This document shows, piece after piece, positions 17,789 through 26,145 of a DNA stretch of 64,000 nucleotides; the stretch's first letter is position 1, and each line of letters starts with the position of its first letter. Both the position numbers and the translations under genes were made by a program. Under the pieces are notes generated by a model. The model ran no database searches. It was not told the DNA's origin and was given only the letters and a program-made list of their open reading frames with translations. Source of the stretch: Prado023 sp963753075 (GTDB taxonomy: Bacteria > Actinomycetota > Actinomycetes > S36-B12 > CAIYMF01); the NCBI GenBank assembly GCA_963753075.1, contig CAVWAR010000002.1, positions 992,001 to 1,056,000 on the forward strand, in the 5' to 3' direction.

Positions 17789-19353
17789 TGCCCGACCGGC
17801 CGGCGAATCGGGGCCTGTCCGGGTGGCCCCTGCGCACGCAGCTCGTCCTACTCCTGATGGGTCTTGTGGCGGCTGCGCTGCTCATCGCTGGACTGGCCGC
17901 CGCAGCCGCGCTGCGCGGGTACCTGTATGCGCAGGTCGACCGGAACCTCACGGCGATCGCCACCGATGTCGGTGCGCCCGCAGGCCCCAACCCGCAGGTG
18001 CGGCCCGATGGCCCGGTTCCCGTGCGCCCCGGACCGCTGGGCCCCGAGGCCACGTACGTGCAGGTCTCCGATGCTGCCGGCGCCGAGGTCCAGACGGCCG
18101 CGCAGGACGCATCCCTGCTCGACCCGCCGGTGCTGCCCGTGCTCACCGCGCAGCAGGCGGCGGCGCGGGCAGGGGACCCGTTCGTCGTGGACTCCGAGTC
18201 CGGTGAGACGCGATGGCGGGCGGTGGTGCTCGCGCTGCCGGACGGATCCGGTTCCGTTGCCGCCGCCCAGGACATCGGCGCAATCGACGCAACTGTCTCG
18301 CGACTGGTCCTGATCGAGCTGGCCATCGGCATCGTCGTGCTGATCGTGCTCGGTGTGGCTGGTCGGATCCTGATCCGGCGCAGCCTGCGTCCTCTGGACG
18401 GCGTCGAGCGGGCCGCGGCTGCGATCGCTGCCGGGGACCTGGGCACGCGGGCGCCAGCCACGGACCCGCGCACGGAGATCGGCAGCCTGGCCGCCTCGTT
18501 CAACACGATGGCCGACAACGTCGAGGGGGCGTTCGCCGCCCAGCAGGCATCGGAGGTCCAGGCCCATGCCTCAGCGGCACGGGCGCGGGCATCCGAGGCC
18601 CGGCTGCGCCAGTTCATCGCCGATGCCAGCCACGAGCTGCGCACCCCGCTCACGTCGGTCCTGGGGTTCGCGGAGCTCTACCGGATCGGAGCAGTCGAGC
18701 CGGGCGCTGCGCTCGACGATGCGATGGGCCGGATCGAGGCTGAGGCCGCGCGGATGGGGATCCTCGTCGACGACCTGCTCCTGCTGGCCCGCCTGGACCA
18801 GCAGCGCCCGCTCGAACAGATGCCGGTCGATCTTGTGGAGTTGGTCAACGACTCGGTCGTCGCGGCCCGGGCATCCGGGCCCGGGCGCGACGTCCACGTG
18901 TCGGTGGAGCCGCCGATCCCGGACGGCGCGATCGTCCTCGGCGATCCGGTCCGACTCCGACAGGTGGTCGACAACCTGCTGTCGAACGCCCTGAGGTACT
19001 CCGCCGACGACCGGCCGGTCTCCATCCGAGTCGGGTGGCGCCGCGGTGACCCCGGGGGTGCCGGCGCCGGTGGCGGTCCTGGCGGAACGGGGTCGACGGA
19101 CCGCGTCGAGATCGAGGTCAGCGATGAAGGCGACGGCATGTCGGCCGAAGTGTCGGAACGCGCCTTCGAACGGTTCTACCGCGCCGATCGCGCCAGGTCC
19201 AGGGAGCAGGGTGGCTCCGGGCTTGGCCTGGCGATCGTGGCGGCGATCGTTGCGGCCCACGACGGGGGTGTCGACCTCGAGTCACAGGAGGGGGTGGGGA
19301 CCAGCGTGCGCGTCCGGCTGCCGCTGTCCGGCGCCCCGATCAGCGCAGGCTGA
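17788..19353 (+). CDS. membrane sensor histidine kinase
   Basis: The 521-residue kinase has a first membrane helix at about 18-41, an extracytoplasmic sensor region of about 125 residues and a second helix at about 172-195. HAMP covers about 196-250, HisKA has the phosphorylated His282 in ADASHELRTP, and HATPase has NLLSNALRY, VSDEGDG and GSGLGLAIV. The A of its ATG is the last base of the regulator's TGA, so the pair is cotranslated. A Gly-rich insert of about 20 residues lies inside the ATPase domain. The sensor region is Pro-rich and gives no ligand hint. Confidence 0.93.
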   Translation: MPDRPANRGLSGWPLRTQLVLLLMGLVAAALLIAGLAAAAALRGYLYAQVDRNLTAIATDVGAPAGPNPQVRPDGPVPVRPGPLGPEATYVQVSDAAGAEVQTAAQDASLLDPPVLPVLTAQQAAARAGDPFVVDSESGETRWRAVVLALPDGSGSVAAAQDIGAIDATVSRLVLIELAIGIVVLIVLGVAGRILIRRSLRPLDGVERAAAAIAAGDLGTRAPATDPRTEIGSLAASFNTMADNVEGAFAAQQASEVQAHASAARARASEARLRQFIADASHELRTPLTSVLGFAELYRIGAVEPGAALDDAMGRIEAEAARMGILVDDLLLLARLDQQRPLEQMPVDLVELVNDSVVAARASGPGRDVHVSVEPPIPDGAIVLGDPVRLRQVVDNLLSNALRYSADDRPVSIRVGWRRGDPGGAGAGGGPGGTGSTDRVEIEVSDEGDGMSAEVSERAFERFYRADRARSREQGGSGLGLAIVAAIVAAHDGGVDLESQEGVGTSVRVRLPLSGAPISAG

Positions 19354-19357
19354 GGCT

Positions 19358-20515
19358 TCAGTCCTGAGGATCTCCGGTGGCGCGAATGACCCCGGCCGCC
19401 TCATCCTCGGGCATCCCGGTCGCCTGGAGCAGGTCGGAGGCGGAGAGCCGGATCTGGGCGATCATCGGCGCGTTGAACAGCCCGGGTCGCGCTGGTGCCG
19501 AGGACTCCGCAGCGGTGACCCCGTGGGTGTGCGCCACCGCCACCAGCAGCAGGCGGCGAACGGGTTGGGGGTCGCCCTCGGTGGCCAGCGCCGGTCCCAG
19601 CCGGTCGGCGGCCTCGGCCATTTCGGCCAGGGCTTCGGGGATCCCCCGTGGGACCGGCTCGCTGCGGTCCAGGGCCAGCGTCGCCTGGCGGGCCAGCACC
19701 CGCAGGTTGCGCAGGGCGTGGTCCAGGTGGAATCCGGCATCGGCGTATGAGTCCAGGACCGGGCGCTGGTCCCAGTACCAGGGGGCGAGCCGGATCGACT
19801 CACGCGTCGCAGCCAGGCCGGAGTGGAATCCCTCCAGGACGGCTGCGGTGGCGCGCAGGTCAGCCAATGCGGCCTCCGCGGCCAGCCGGTCGGTCGCACT
19901 CAGCGCCGCCCCGACCCGCCGGTACCCATCGGCCAGCACCTCGAGCACCGGATCGGTGGCGGAGCGGGCGTGCCGGGCTGGGTGCACGGGAAGGAGTAGC
20001 GCGGAGACGACCAGTCCGATCCCACCGCCGATGAGCGCATCAACGAACCGGCCGGTGTTCCACGGGGTGTCCGCGGTCGGTGGCGTGAGCGTTGCGATCA
20101 GGATGGCTGCGGTGCAGGCCTGCATGATCAGGATCGGACCGCCGCCAGCCATCAGGGCGGCGGTCAGCGCGAGGGCGACCACCAGGCCGACCTGCCACGC
20201 ACCCGTGCCGATCCTTGCCACGAGGAAGTCAGCGAGGAGGATGCCGATGGCGTTGCCGACCAGCAGCTCGACCGTGCGCCGGCGGCGATGGGCAAGCGAG
20301 ACGGCGACGGTGGCGATCGCTGCGATGGGGGCGAAGAAGGGGACCTCATGCCCGATCGACTCGGCGATGCCGTAGGCGAGGGAGGCGGCAACTGTCGCCT
20401 GCAGGATCAGGCGCCACGAGTCGCGTACCTCGGTGATGCCTCTGCGGGACTGGTCCAGCGCGCTGTGTCCGATCCCGGTGAACGCGGCGGTGGGCAGCGA
20501 TCGGGCGATGTCCAT
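19358..20515 (-). CDS. FUSC/aromatic-acid-exporter-like membrane protein
   Basis: The 385-residue protein has an N-terminal block of about six hydrophobic segments (residues 35-180) with the FUSC-like pattern ILQATVAASLAYGIAE, PFFAPIAAIATVAVSLAHRR and ELLVGNAIGI. A long soluble helical C-terminus rich in Ala and Leu follows. Relatives include aromatic-acid exporters and fusaric-acid resistance proteins, but transport is rarely proven. I chose ATG 20515; an open lead upstream is Pro-rich and unlikely. It is convergent with the histidine kinase, with stops 4 bp apart. Confidence 0.8.
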   Translation of the reverse strand: MDIARSLPTAAFTGIGHSALDQSRRGITEVRDSWRLILQATVAASLAYGIAESIGHEVPFFAPIAAIATVAVSLAHRRRRTVELLVGNAIGILLADFLVARIGTGAWQVGLVVALALTAALMAGGGPILIMQACTAAILIATLTPPTADTPWNTGRFVDALIGGGIGLVVSALLLPVHPARHARSATDPVLEVLADGYRRVGAALSATDRLAAEAALADLRATAAVLEGFHSGLAATRESIRLAPWYWDQRPVLDSYADAGFHLDHALRNLRVLARQATLALDRSEPVPRGIPEALAEMAEAADRLGPALATEGDPQPVRRLLLVAVAHTHGVTAAESSAPARPGLFNAPMIAQIRLSASDLLQATGMPEDEAAGVIRATGDPQD

Positions 20516-20664
20516 ACCGGGACAGTAGTGCGGCTGCGGTCGCGGTCTCGGGGAGGCGCTCGGCGACCGCGCGGTGTGTGGGGCCGGCGTGGTCAGTGGC
20601 GCAGATGGAGATTGGGCGCCCACCGCGAGGTGGACGTCCGACCCAGATCAGATGCGGCTGGGTC

Positions 20665-20781
20665 TCAGCGGCAGGTACACCGACGTGCCGGCGGGACGTT
20701 GGCCAGGACCTGGTCGACGTGCCGGCCACAGCCGGAGTAGGTGACGTTGCCACAGGAACGGCAGGTTGCGGGGCTGCACAT
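20665..20781 (-). CDS. 38-residue Cys-rich small protein
   Basis: This short frame codes for a protein that begins MCSPATCRSCGNVTYSGCG and ends PPARRCTCR, with six cysteines, several in CxxC-like spacing, and one central His. Start support is good: AAGGAG lies 7 nt before the ATG. A perfect 7-bp palindrome of CsoR/CstR type lies 34 nt further upstream. The pattern looks like a metal- or sulfur-binding peptide. I believe similar short proteins occur in other actinobacteria, but cannot verify this here. Function unknown. Confidence 0.7.
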   Translation of the reverse strand: MCSPATCRSCGNVTYSGCGRHVDQVLANVPPARRCTCR

Positions 20782-20814
20782 GGAGGTCTCCTTCGAGGTC
20801 TGCTGCGGAGTATC

Positions 20815-20830
20815 ATACCCCAGGGGGTAT
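20815..20830. promoter_or_regulatory. CsoR/CstR-like operator
   Basis: ATACCCC-AG-GGGGTAT is a perfect inverted repeat of the kind bound by CsoR-family copper or persulfide repressors (consensus about ATACCC...GGGTAT). It lies 34-49 nt upstream of the ATG of the Cys-rich peptide at 20781. No CsoR-family gene is in the window, so the regulator would act in trans. Confidence 0.6.
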
Positions 20831-20971
20831 CAGGATCTCAAGCCGCCCAAGCCTGGACCGAAGACCCGCGGCATCAGACGCAGACCCTCCGCGCCGGCGG
20901 GGAGGGTCTGGCCCTCAGCGGAGGATCTGCCTGCAAGAGGGGCAGCGGCGAGGGCGGCGGGTCGCCGGGGG

Positions 20972-21877
20972 TCAGGGTTGGGTTGTGCGGATCGGCTCCC
21001 ACGGTGGTGACGGGGCGGGGATCCGGCCGAGGGTCGAGTCGACCTCGCCGAAGCGTTGTCCGCTGTCGCGCCAGTCGGCATAGAACGTCGCGACCTCGTC
21101 GGCGTTCCGGGCGACGAAGTTCCACCACATGAACACGGGCTCGGGGAACGGCACACCGCCGAGCAGCATCATCCGGGTCGGCTCGCGCGCTTCGACGTCG
21201 ATCTCCGAGCGCCCGGTTCCCAGGGCTGCGATCTGGCCGGGCGAGGTTGTGGTCCGGGGAGCGGCGGGTTCGCCGCCGACCAGGAGCGGGCCATCGAGGG
21301 CGATGATTGCGTACTCGAAGTCGGGTCGCAGCGGGACTGTGGTCACGCCCGGGCGGATCTGGGCCTGGAGCCCGACCAGGTCGGTGCCGAACTCAGCGGG
21401 CGATGAGGCGCCAAGGAAGTCCCCGGCGATGAGGGTCGCTGAGGCCTGCCCCCACTCGACCACGGGGAGGTCGGCGTGATGGGAGAAGCCCGGATCGCCG
21501 TGCCGGCGCTCGTCGGGCTGCGCGACCCAGAGCTGCACGCCCTGAAGGGTGCCCCGGTAGGTGCCGGAGTTCTCCTCGGCGTGGACCACGCCGCGCCCGG
21601 CAGTCATGAGGTTGACCTGACCGGGGCGGATCAGTTGCTCGGACCCGAGCGAGTCTCGGTGCAGGACTGCGCCCTCCATCAGCCAGGTGACCGTCTGAAG
21701 TCCGGTGTGCGGATGGGGCCCGACGTCGAGGCCGGCTCGCTCAGTCACCTCCGCCGGACCCATGTGGTCGGCGAAGCACCAGGCGCCCACCGTGCGCAAC
21801 CGGCGCCGGGGCAGGACTCGACGGACCTGCATCCGTCCGACCTCGGCGGTGACGCCGTCGTGCACAGAGATCGACAT
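20972..21877 (-). CDS. pirin family protein
   Basis: The 301-residue bicupin has the pirin pattern: DVGPHPHTGLQTVTWLMEG with metal-binding His residues, then MTAGRGVVHAEEN and LQGVQLWVAQP. A C-terminal cupin contains RMMLLGGVPFPEPVFMWWNF, typical of the family. Bacterial pirins include quercetinases and redox-sensitive regulators; the role here is open. The start is ATG 21877. An open lead on the same frame up to 22132 overlaps the HAAS gene on the same strand and was discarded. Confidence 0.92.
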   Translation of the reverse strand: MSISVHDGVTAEVGRMQVRRVLPRRRLRTVGAWCFADHMGPAEVTERAGLDVGPHPHTGLQTVTWLMEGAVLHRDSLGSEQLIRPGQVNLMTAGRGVVHAEENSGTYRGTLQGVQLWVAQPDERRHGDPGFSHHADLPVVEWGQASATLIAGDFLGASSPAEFGTDLVGLQAQIRPGVTTVPLRPDFEYAIIALDGPLLVGGEPAAPRTTTSPGQIAALGTGRSEIDVEAREPTRMMLLGGVPFPEPVFMWWNFVARNADEVATFYADWRDSGQRFGEVDSTLGRIPAPSPPWEPIRTTQP

Positions 21878-21927
21878 CACCCAAGCGTCACGGGTCGACA
21901 GTGGTCGCGCAAGCCGTGGGTCCGCAC

Positions 21928-22494
21928 TCAGGCCTGGGTGGGGCGCGGTCGCGACGCGGCATACAGGGCCGCCGCCAGGCCGACGAGCATGATCACCCCG
22001 ATCAAGCCCAGTGCCACGAGCCCGGCCCACGCCGGGGGATTGGGCACGGTGGCCATCATGAATCCGATGATCAGGGCCCCGAGGCCCACCGCGAGGATCA
22101 GCCAGGTGTTGCGAACCTGGGCCCGCGTCCACCGGGCCGGCGTGGCCCGCATGATCATGACGCCGGCGGCCGGGGCGATCAGCGGCAGCGCGATGCCACC
22201 GATGCTCATGAGCAGCAGGGCCACGATCTCGCCGGCCGACGGGCCGCGCGGTGCTGGCGCAGGTGCGGGGCGCTGCAGGTCGGCTCCAGCCTCGGCCACG
22301 ACGTCGGCGGGGTCGCCCAGCCGGTCCAGCACCGCCCGAGCCTGATCATCATCAATGACGCCGACGAACTCGGCGTCGAGGTGTGCGCTGATCTGCTCCA
22401 CCAGCTCCGCGCGCCGGTCAGTGGGAAGCGACATGGCGCAGCGTTCCAGCTCAGCCATGTAGGCCTGGCGCCACTGGCTCGTGTCGGTGGTCAT
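21928..22494 (-). CDS. HAAS-domain membrane protein (PadR partner)
   Basis: The 188-residue protein has an N-terminal helical domain (about 8-65, with RAELVEQISAHLDAEF and VLDRLGDPADVVAEA) of the HAAS/DUF1700 type. A Pro/Ala linker and about three membrane segments (85-180) follow. Such proteins are usually encoded next to PadR repressors and are thought to act with them in envelope stress or transport control. Here its ATG overlaps the padR-like stop by 4 bp. The C-terminus is short and basic. Confidence 0.82.
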   Translation of the reverse strand: MTTDTSQWRQAYMAELERCAMSLPTDRRAELVEQISAHLDAEFVGVIDDDQARAVLDRLGDPADVVAEAGADLQRPAPAPAPRGPSAGEIVALLLMSIGGIALPLIAPAAGVMIMRATPARWTRAQVRNTWLILAVGLGALIIGFMMATVPNPPAWAGLVALGLIGVIMLVGLAAALYAASRPRPTQA

Positions 22495-22931
22495 GCTGTC
22501 TCCTTGGGTTGGTTCGGGTTCAGGGGGTCAGGGATGAGGGTGGGGGCGTCGGGTTCTGCGGTTCGGACCTGGCCGGCGACGACCGTGTCGACACCGGCGC
22601 GGAAGGTCAGCCACGCCTCGGCGAACGCTGCGACGGCGTAGTGCCCCTCCTCGGTGAGTTGGTAGTAGCGCCGTGGTGGGCCGCTCGGGCTCTCCTGCCA
22701 CTGGGTCGCGACCAGCCCAGCGCGGCGCAGGCGGGACAGCATCGGGTAGACCGTGCCCTCGCTCGTGACCAGCCCCTCGATCCCACCGAGCGCCCGCACG
22801 ATGTCGTGCGAGTACGCGGGCCCGGCGTCCAGCAGGGTCAGCACGCACGCTTCCACCGCACCGCGGCGCAGGCGATCGAGGGCCTCATCGACGGCGTGGT
22901 CCGGCGGGTTCCATGTCTCGATAGGTACCAT
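22491..22931 (-). CDS. PadR family transcriptional regulator
   Basis: The 146-residue protein has the PadR winged helix: RRGAVEACVLTLLDAGPAYS, then LVTSEGTVYPMLSRLRRAGL, GPPRRYYQLTEEG and a C-terminal dimerisation helix. It likely represses its own two-gene operon with the HAAS membrane protein. The ATG at 22931 sits 6 nt from a perfect palindrome, so the message may be nearly leaderless and repressor binding would block the start. A longer in-frame lead runs to 23024 but lies upstream of that palindrome. Confidence 0.9.
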   Translation of the reverse strand: MVPIETWNPPDHAVDEALDRLRRGAVEACVLTLLDAGPAYSHDIVRALGGIEGLVTSEGTVYPMLSRLRRAGLVATQWQESPSGPPRRYYQLTEEGHYAVAAFAEAWLTFRAGVDTVVAGQVRTAEPDAPTLIPDPLNPNQPKETA

Positions 22932-22936
22932 GTGGT

Positions 22937-22950
22937 ACAAGGTACCTTGT
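22937..22950. promoter_or_regulatory. palindromic operator at the padR start
   Basis: ACAAGGTACCTTGT is a perfect 14-bp palindrome ending 6 nt from the padR start codon. Further GGTAC elements at 22924 and 22934 repeat the core. The position fits PadR autorepression. Confidence 0.55.
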
Positions 22951-23092
22951 GGGCAGGGCAGTGGCAAACGGACGCTTGTTCGCCCAGTGATCGACGTTGG
23001 GGTGCCGGGCGCGCGATCTGACACAATGCCTCCAGCGCTGAGTCGGGCCCTGGGTACGACGATCGGGTTGACCAGGATCCACGGCGGCGCCG

Positions 23093-23165
23093 GCCCCCGT
23101 AGCTCAGGGGATAGAGCGATGGTTTCCTAAACCACAGGCCGCAGGTTCGAATCCTGCCGGGGGCA
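23093..23165 (+). tRNA. tRNA-Arg (anticodon CCT)
   Basis: The 73-nt cloverleaf has acceptor stem GCCCCCG pairing with CGGGGGC, a D-arm GCTC...GAGC, an anticodon stem GTGG/GGTTT-type arm with loop TTCCTAA (anticodon CCT) and a T-arm GCAGGTTCGAATCCTGC. The discriminator base is A and the following CC does not extend to an encoded CCA. It is followed by an accessory region, but I found no second copy of its 3' end that would mark an integrated element. Confidence 0.95.
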
Positions 23166-23376
23166 CCGAGTAACACTGCAGGTCAGAGGCTAGTTTCCAA
23201 AGGCAACTGGTATCCCCGTTACCCCCAGATCCGGCCGTCGTGCCAGATTCATGCCAGATCCGCGCTGGCATGAGGCATGGGCGAGGCTGCTGGATCGCCC
23301 TCGATGGAGCCGCGAGGGGGATCGTGATGGCCAAGTTCGGAAGCTGCGCAAGCTCCCGTCCGGGCGGTGGCCTTCG

Positions 23377-24441
23377 TCAAGCCGCAGCGGCGCCGTTTTC
23401 GAGGAGGCGGTAGAGGTCGCGGGCGATGCAGCGGGCTATGCAGCGTTTGATCTCTCGGCCGGTCTTGCCTTCGGCGGTGCAGGATCCAGTTCCAGCCAGC
23501 CACCCGCGACTACGTCGCCCGCCCGGCTCTGGACGACGGTGTGTAGTGCGTTGTTGAGGTTCCGGTCGCCGTAGCGGTTGAGCCGATAGCGGGTGGTGAC
23601 TTGGCCACTGTTCGCTGGGATGGGTGCCACGCCGGCGAGCATCGCGAACGCTGCCTCGGAGTGGATGCGGCCGGGGTGGGACCAGGCGCACAACACTGTC
23701 GCTGCCACGATCGGTCCGACGCCGAACTCCTCGAGCAGGTCCGGGCGCCAACTGCGGATGATGGCCACGATCGCCTTCTGGAGCTCCCGTGCCTCTTTCG
23801 AGCATCGCGTGCGCGCGACGAGCCAAGGTCCGCAGCGCCACCACGGTGCTGGTCGTCTCGGTGTCCCAGGAGGCGTGCACTCGCAGGTTCGCGGCGGTGG
23901 TGAGCATCGCGGCGAGCTTCTGACCGCGGAACTTGAGTCGGATGGGTTCGGGTGCTGCGATGACCAGGCTGAAGACCTGCTGCTGGGCCTCGGTGGAGGC
24001 GTTGATCGCGCAGCGGCGAGCAGCCAGGAGCACTGACAGTGCCTGGCGTTCTCCGCCGCTGCGGGGAGTTCCCAACTGGGGTCGAGCCATCGCTTCACGT
24101 GCAGCGCGGATCGCATCGAGCGGATCAGGCTTGGCTCCGTTTCGGCGCGCGGCTCGCTTCGGGCGGTCGGACTCGATGACGATCTCCGAGGACTCCAGCA
24201 GGTGCCGACTCAGACCGGCGCCGTGACCGCCGGTCCCCTCGATCGCCCAGGCCCGCAAGATCGCATGGTTGTCGGCGAACTCCACGAGCTCGGCATAGCC
24301 CTCGGCTGTCGCCTCGACGGTGATCTCGTCGAGGACACCACCAGTCGCAGCATCAACCACGACCGCGGAGTGGGTATGGACGTGGGTGTCGACGCCGATG
24401 ACGACATCGACCGCTTCACGTAGATCGGTCAGACTGTGCAT
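23377..24441 (-). pseudogene. IS110-family transposase, frameshifted
   Basis: From the ATG at 24441 (strong GGAGAAGGAGAG upstream) the frame gives the DEDD transposase N-terminus: VIGVDTHVHTHS, WAIEGTGGHG and KPDPLDAIRAAR. Near 23795, in GAAAGAG, it must shift to another frame to continue as ELQKAIVAIIRSWRPDLLEE, then GVAPIPANSGQVTTRYRLNR with the catalytic Ser region. A second shift near 23480-23510 returns to the first frame for TAEGKTGREIKRCIARCIAR and the stop. All domains are present but in pieces, so it is an inactivated IS110 copy. IS110 elements lack inverted ends, so the boundaries are not visible. Confidence 0.85.
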
Positions 24442-24876
24442 GCGTTCTCTCCTTCTCCGGATGGGACGTGGTTCCGGTCCGGGACGGAGGCTCGGCAGGA
24501 CTGTGATGAGACACATCCGGCGCCACTAACGCCAGGTGGTCAAGCTCCTGATCAGGCCAGCTCCTCGAACCGGGCCGGGGCCGGTGACCACGAGCGGACA
24601 GGTCGCAGCAAGGCACGAAGCCAATCCTTTTTGGGGGTCACACCCGCGGTCACCAACCACAGCCCACCACCTTCAGGCTGCGTTGGCGATCCTCACAGCC
24701 ACTGCGCCGCCTGTGGACGCAGCCAAGGCCAGCCGTCCGATCTGCGTCAACTGCGCCCAGATGGACGTGCCGCACAGCGTCGTGCGGACCCGTGCCGGGC
24801 TGCCCTGGCTCCTCACGACAGATGTGCCCGCCGGTTGCGCGAGTCAGACGCGCCGTTGGCGGCCGCGGTCCGCCGT
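24442..24876. other. gap upstream of the IS110 transposase; no gene seen
   Basis: No convincing coding sequence was found on either strand in these 435 bp. In IS110-group elements the long non-coding stretch before the transposase carries the bridge RNA, so part of this gap (24442 to about 24700) may be the left end of the element. A run AATCCTTTTTGGGGG at about 24625 stands out from the local GC-rich sequence. Confidence 0.35.
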
Positions 24877-25152
24877 CTACTGCTCGGCCTGGGTGACCGT
24901 GTAGTCCAGACAGGCCGCGATCGCGTCGGTGTCCAACTCGGTGTCGGGCTTGGTGCGCAGCCGGATGGTGATGGCGTCGGTCGACGCCTCCACATCCATG
25001 GCGTCCACCTTCTGATATTCCTCAGTCGGACATGAGCACTGCCCCGTCTGACATTCCCCGAAGGCGACGAGCAACTCGTCCTGGCTACCAGACGTGCCTG
25101 TCAACTCTATCGTGACGCCGCTGCCCTCGTCGCTGATCTCGTACTGGGTCAT
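24877..25152 (-). CDS. small acidic protein of unknown function
   Basis: This 91-residue acidic protein begins MTQYEISDEGSGVTIELTGT and carries a Cys trio in ECQTGQCSCP near residue 40. It alternates predicted strands (AITIRLRTKPDTELD) and ends with a helix. There is no signal peptide or membrane segment. An AAGGGA about 8 nt before the ATG at 25152 supports the start. I recognise no family. It sits between the broken IS110 and an ABC exporter pair and may be part of accessory DNA. Confidence 0.6.
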   Translation of the reverse strand: MTQYEISDEGSGVTIELTGTSGSQDELLVAFGECQTGQCSCPTEEYQKVDAMDVEASTDAITIRLRTKPDTELDTDAIAACLDYTVTQAEQ

Positions 25153-25347
25153 GGGCTGTTCCCTTCTGGGCGACACAACCCGCGGCTCTGTCGGGTCCAG
25201 CCTGCGCTTCCCACCACCCAGATGCAAGCTCGCGATGAGACTCACGAAGATGTGCTCATGTCGGTGGGTGCCTCCCGAGGGTTCTTCTCGCGTAGGACCG
25301 CCGTCGTAGTCGGCTGTCGCGCACGGAGGGCGGGCGCGGCTGGTCGC

Positions 25348-26145
25348 TCAGGCAGCCACGTCGCGGCGTTGGAACGCCATCGTGCCGATCGCTACGAGCA
25401 GCACGCTCAACCCCAGCATCAGCCCCATATGGCCGATGTGGACCCCGTTGACCAGCGGTTGCGAGCCGTTGAGCCACTCGAAGGGTGAGAAGTCGCGGAC
25501 CCCCTGTAACCCCTCCACCTGCGGGATGATCCCTTCCATGGCGTATCCCAGCAGGCCGACGCCAGCTCCCACCCCCAGGGCCAGCGCACGCCGACCGGTC
25601 GCGGCCCCGACGCAGAACGTGATGGATCCGAAGAGCACGGCGAAGGCCGCCACATGCAGATGCATACCAGCCAGCATCGCCGGGGACACCGATGTGAACT
25701 GCGCAGGGCTGGCGATGACCACCATCGCCAGCCAGAACACGAACATGATCACGATCACGCTGGCGGCGTAGGCGGCGAACCTCTCAAGCGCCACGCGTGC
25801 GCGGCTGACGGGATGGGCGAGCACCAGGTCCAGCCACCCCGCCTCCTCATCCCCAGCGATCGCACGCGCCCCGGTCGCGATCGAGAAGACAAGGAGTAGC
25901 ACGGCGACGATCAGCCCGTAGACCGTGGCGCTGAGGTATCCGGCTGCAGTGGAGATGTTCGTGTAGTTGATCGCCTCCATCAGCGCTGCGGGGTAGTTCT
26001 CGAGCATCTCCAGCATCTGGGGGTCGTTGATGGTGGGCCAGAAGGCGGCATATCCACAGCCCGCGATGACCACGGCCAGTGTCCAGCCCAGCAGCGATCG
26101 GCGGGAGTCCCACAGCCACTTGGTGAAGACGTTGCGCGTCATCAT
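25348..26145 (-). CDS. ABC-2 type transporter permease
   Basis: The 265-residue protein has about six hydrophobic segments and the ABC-2 pattern, including GARAIAGDEEAGWLDLVLAH followed by PVSRARVALERF. This is the intracellular segment that contacts the ATPase in Nod/DrrB-like exporters. It forms the membrane part of an export system with the ATPase upstream, whose stop overlaps this ATG by 4 bp. The substrate is unknown; relatives export lipids, antibiotics or peptides. Confidence 0.87.
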   Translation of the reverse strand: MMTRNVFTKWLWDSRRSLLGWTLAVVIAGCGYAAFWPTINDPQMLEMLENYPAALMEAINYTNISTAAGYLSATVYGLIVAVLLLVFSIATGARAIAGDEEAGWLDLVLAHPVSRARVALERFAAYAASVIVIMFVFWLAMVVIASPAQFTSVSPAMLAGMHLHVAAFAVLFGSITFCVGAATGRRALALGVGAGVGLLGYAMEGIIPQVEGLQGVRDFSPFEWLNGSQPLVNGVHIGHMGLMLGLSVLLVAIGTMAFQRRDVAA

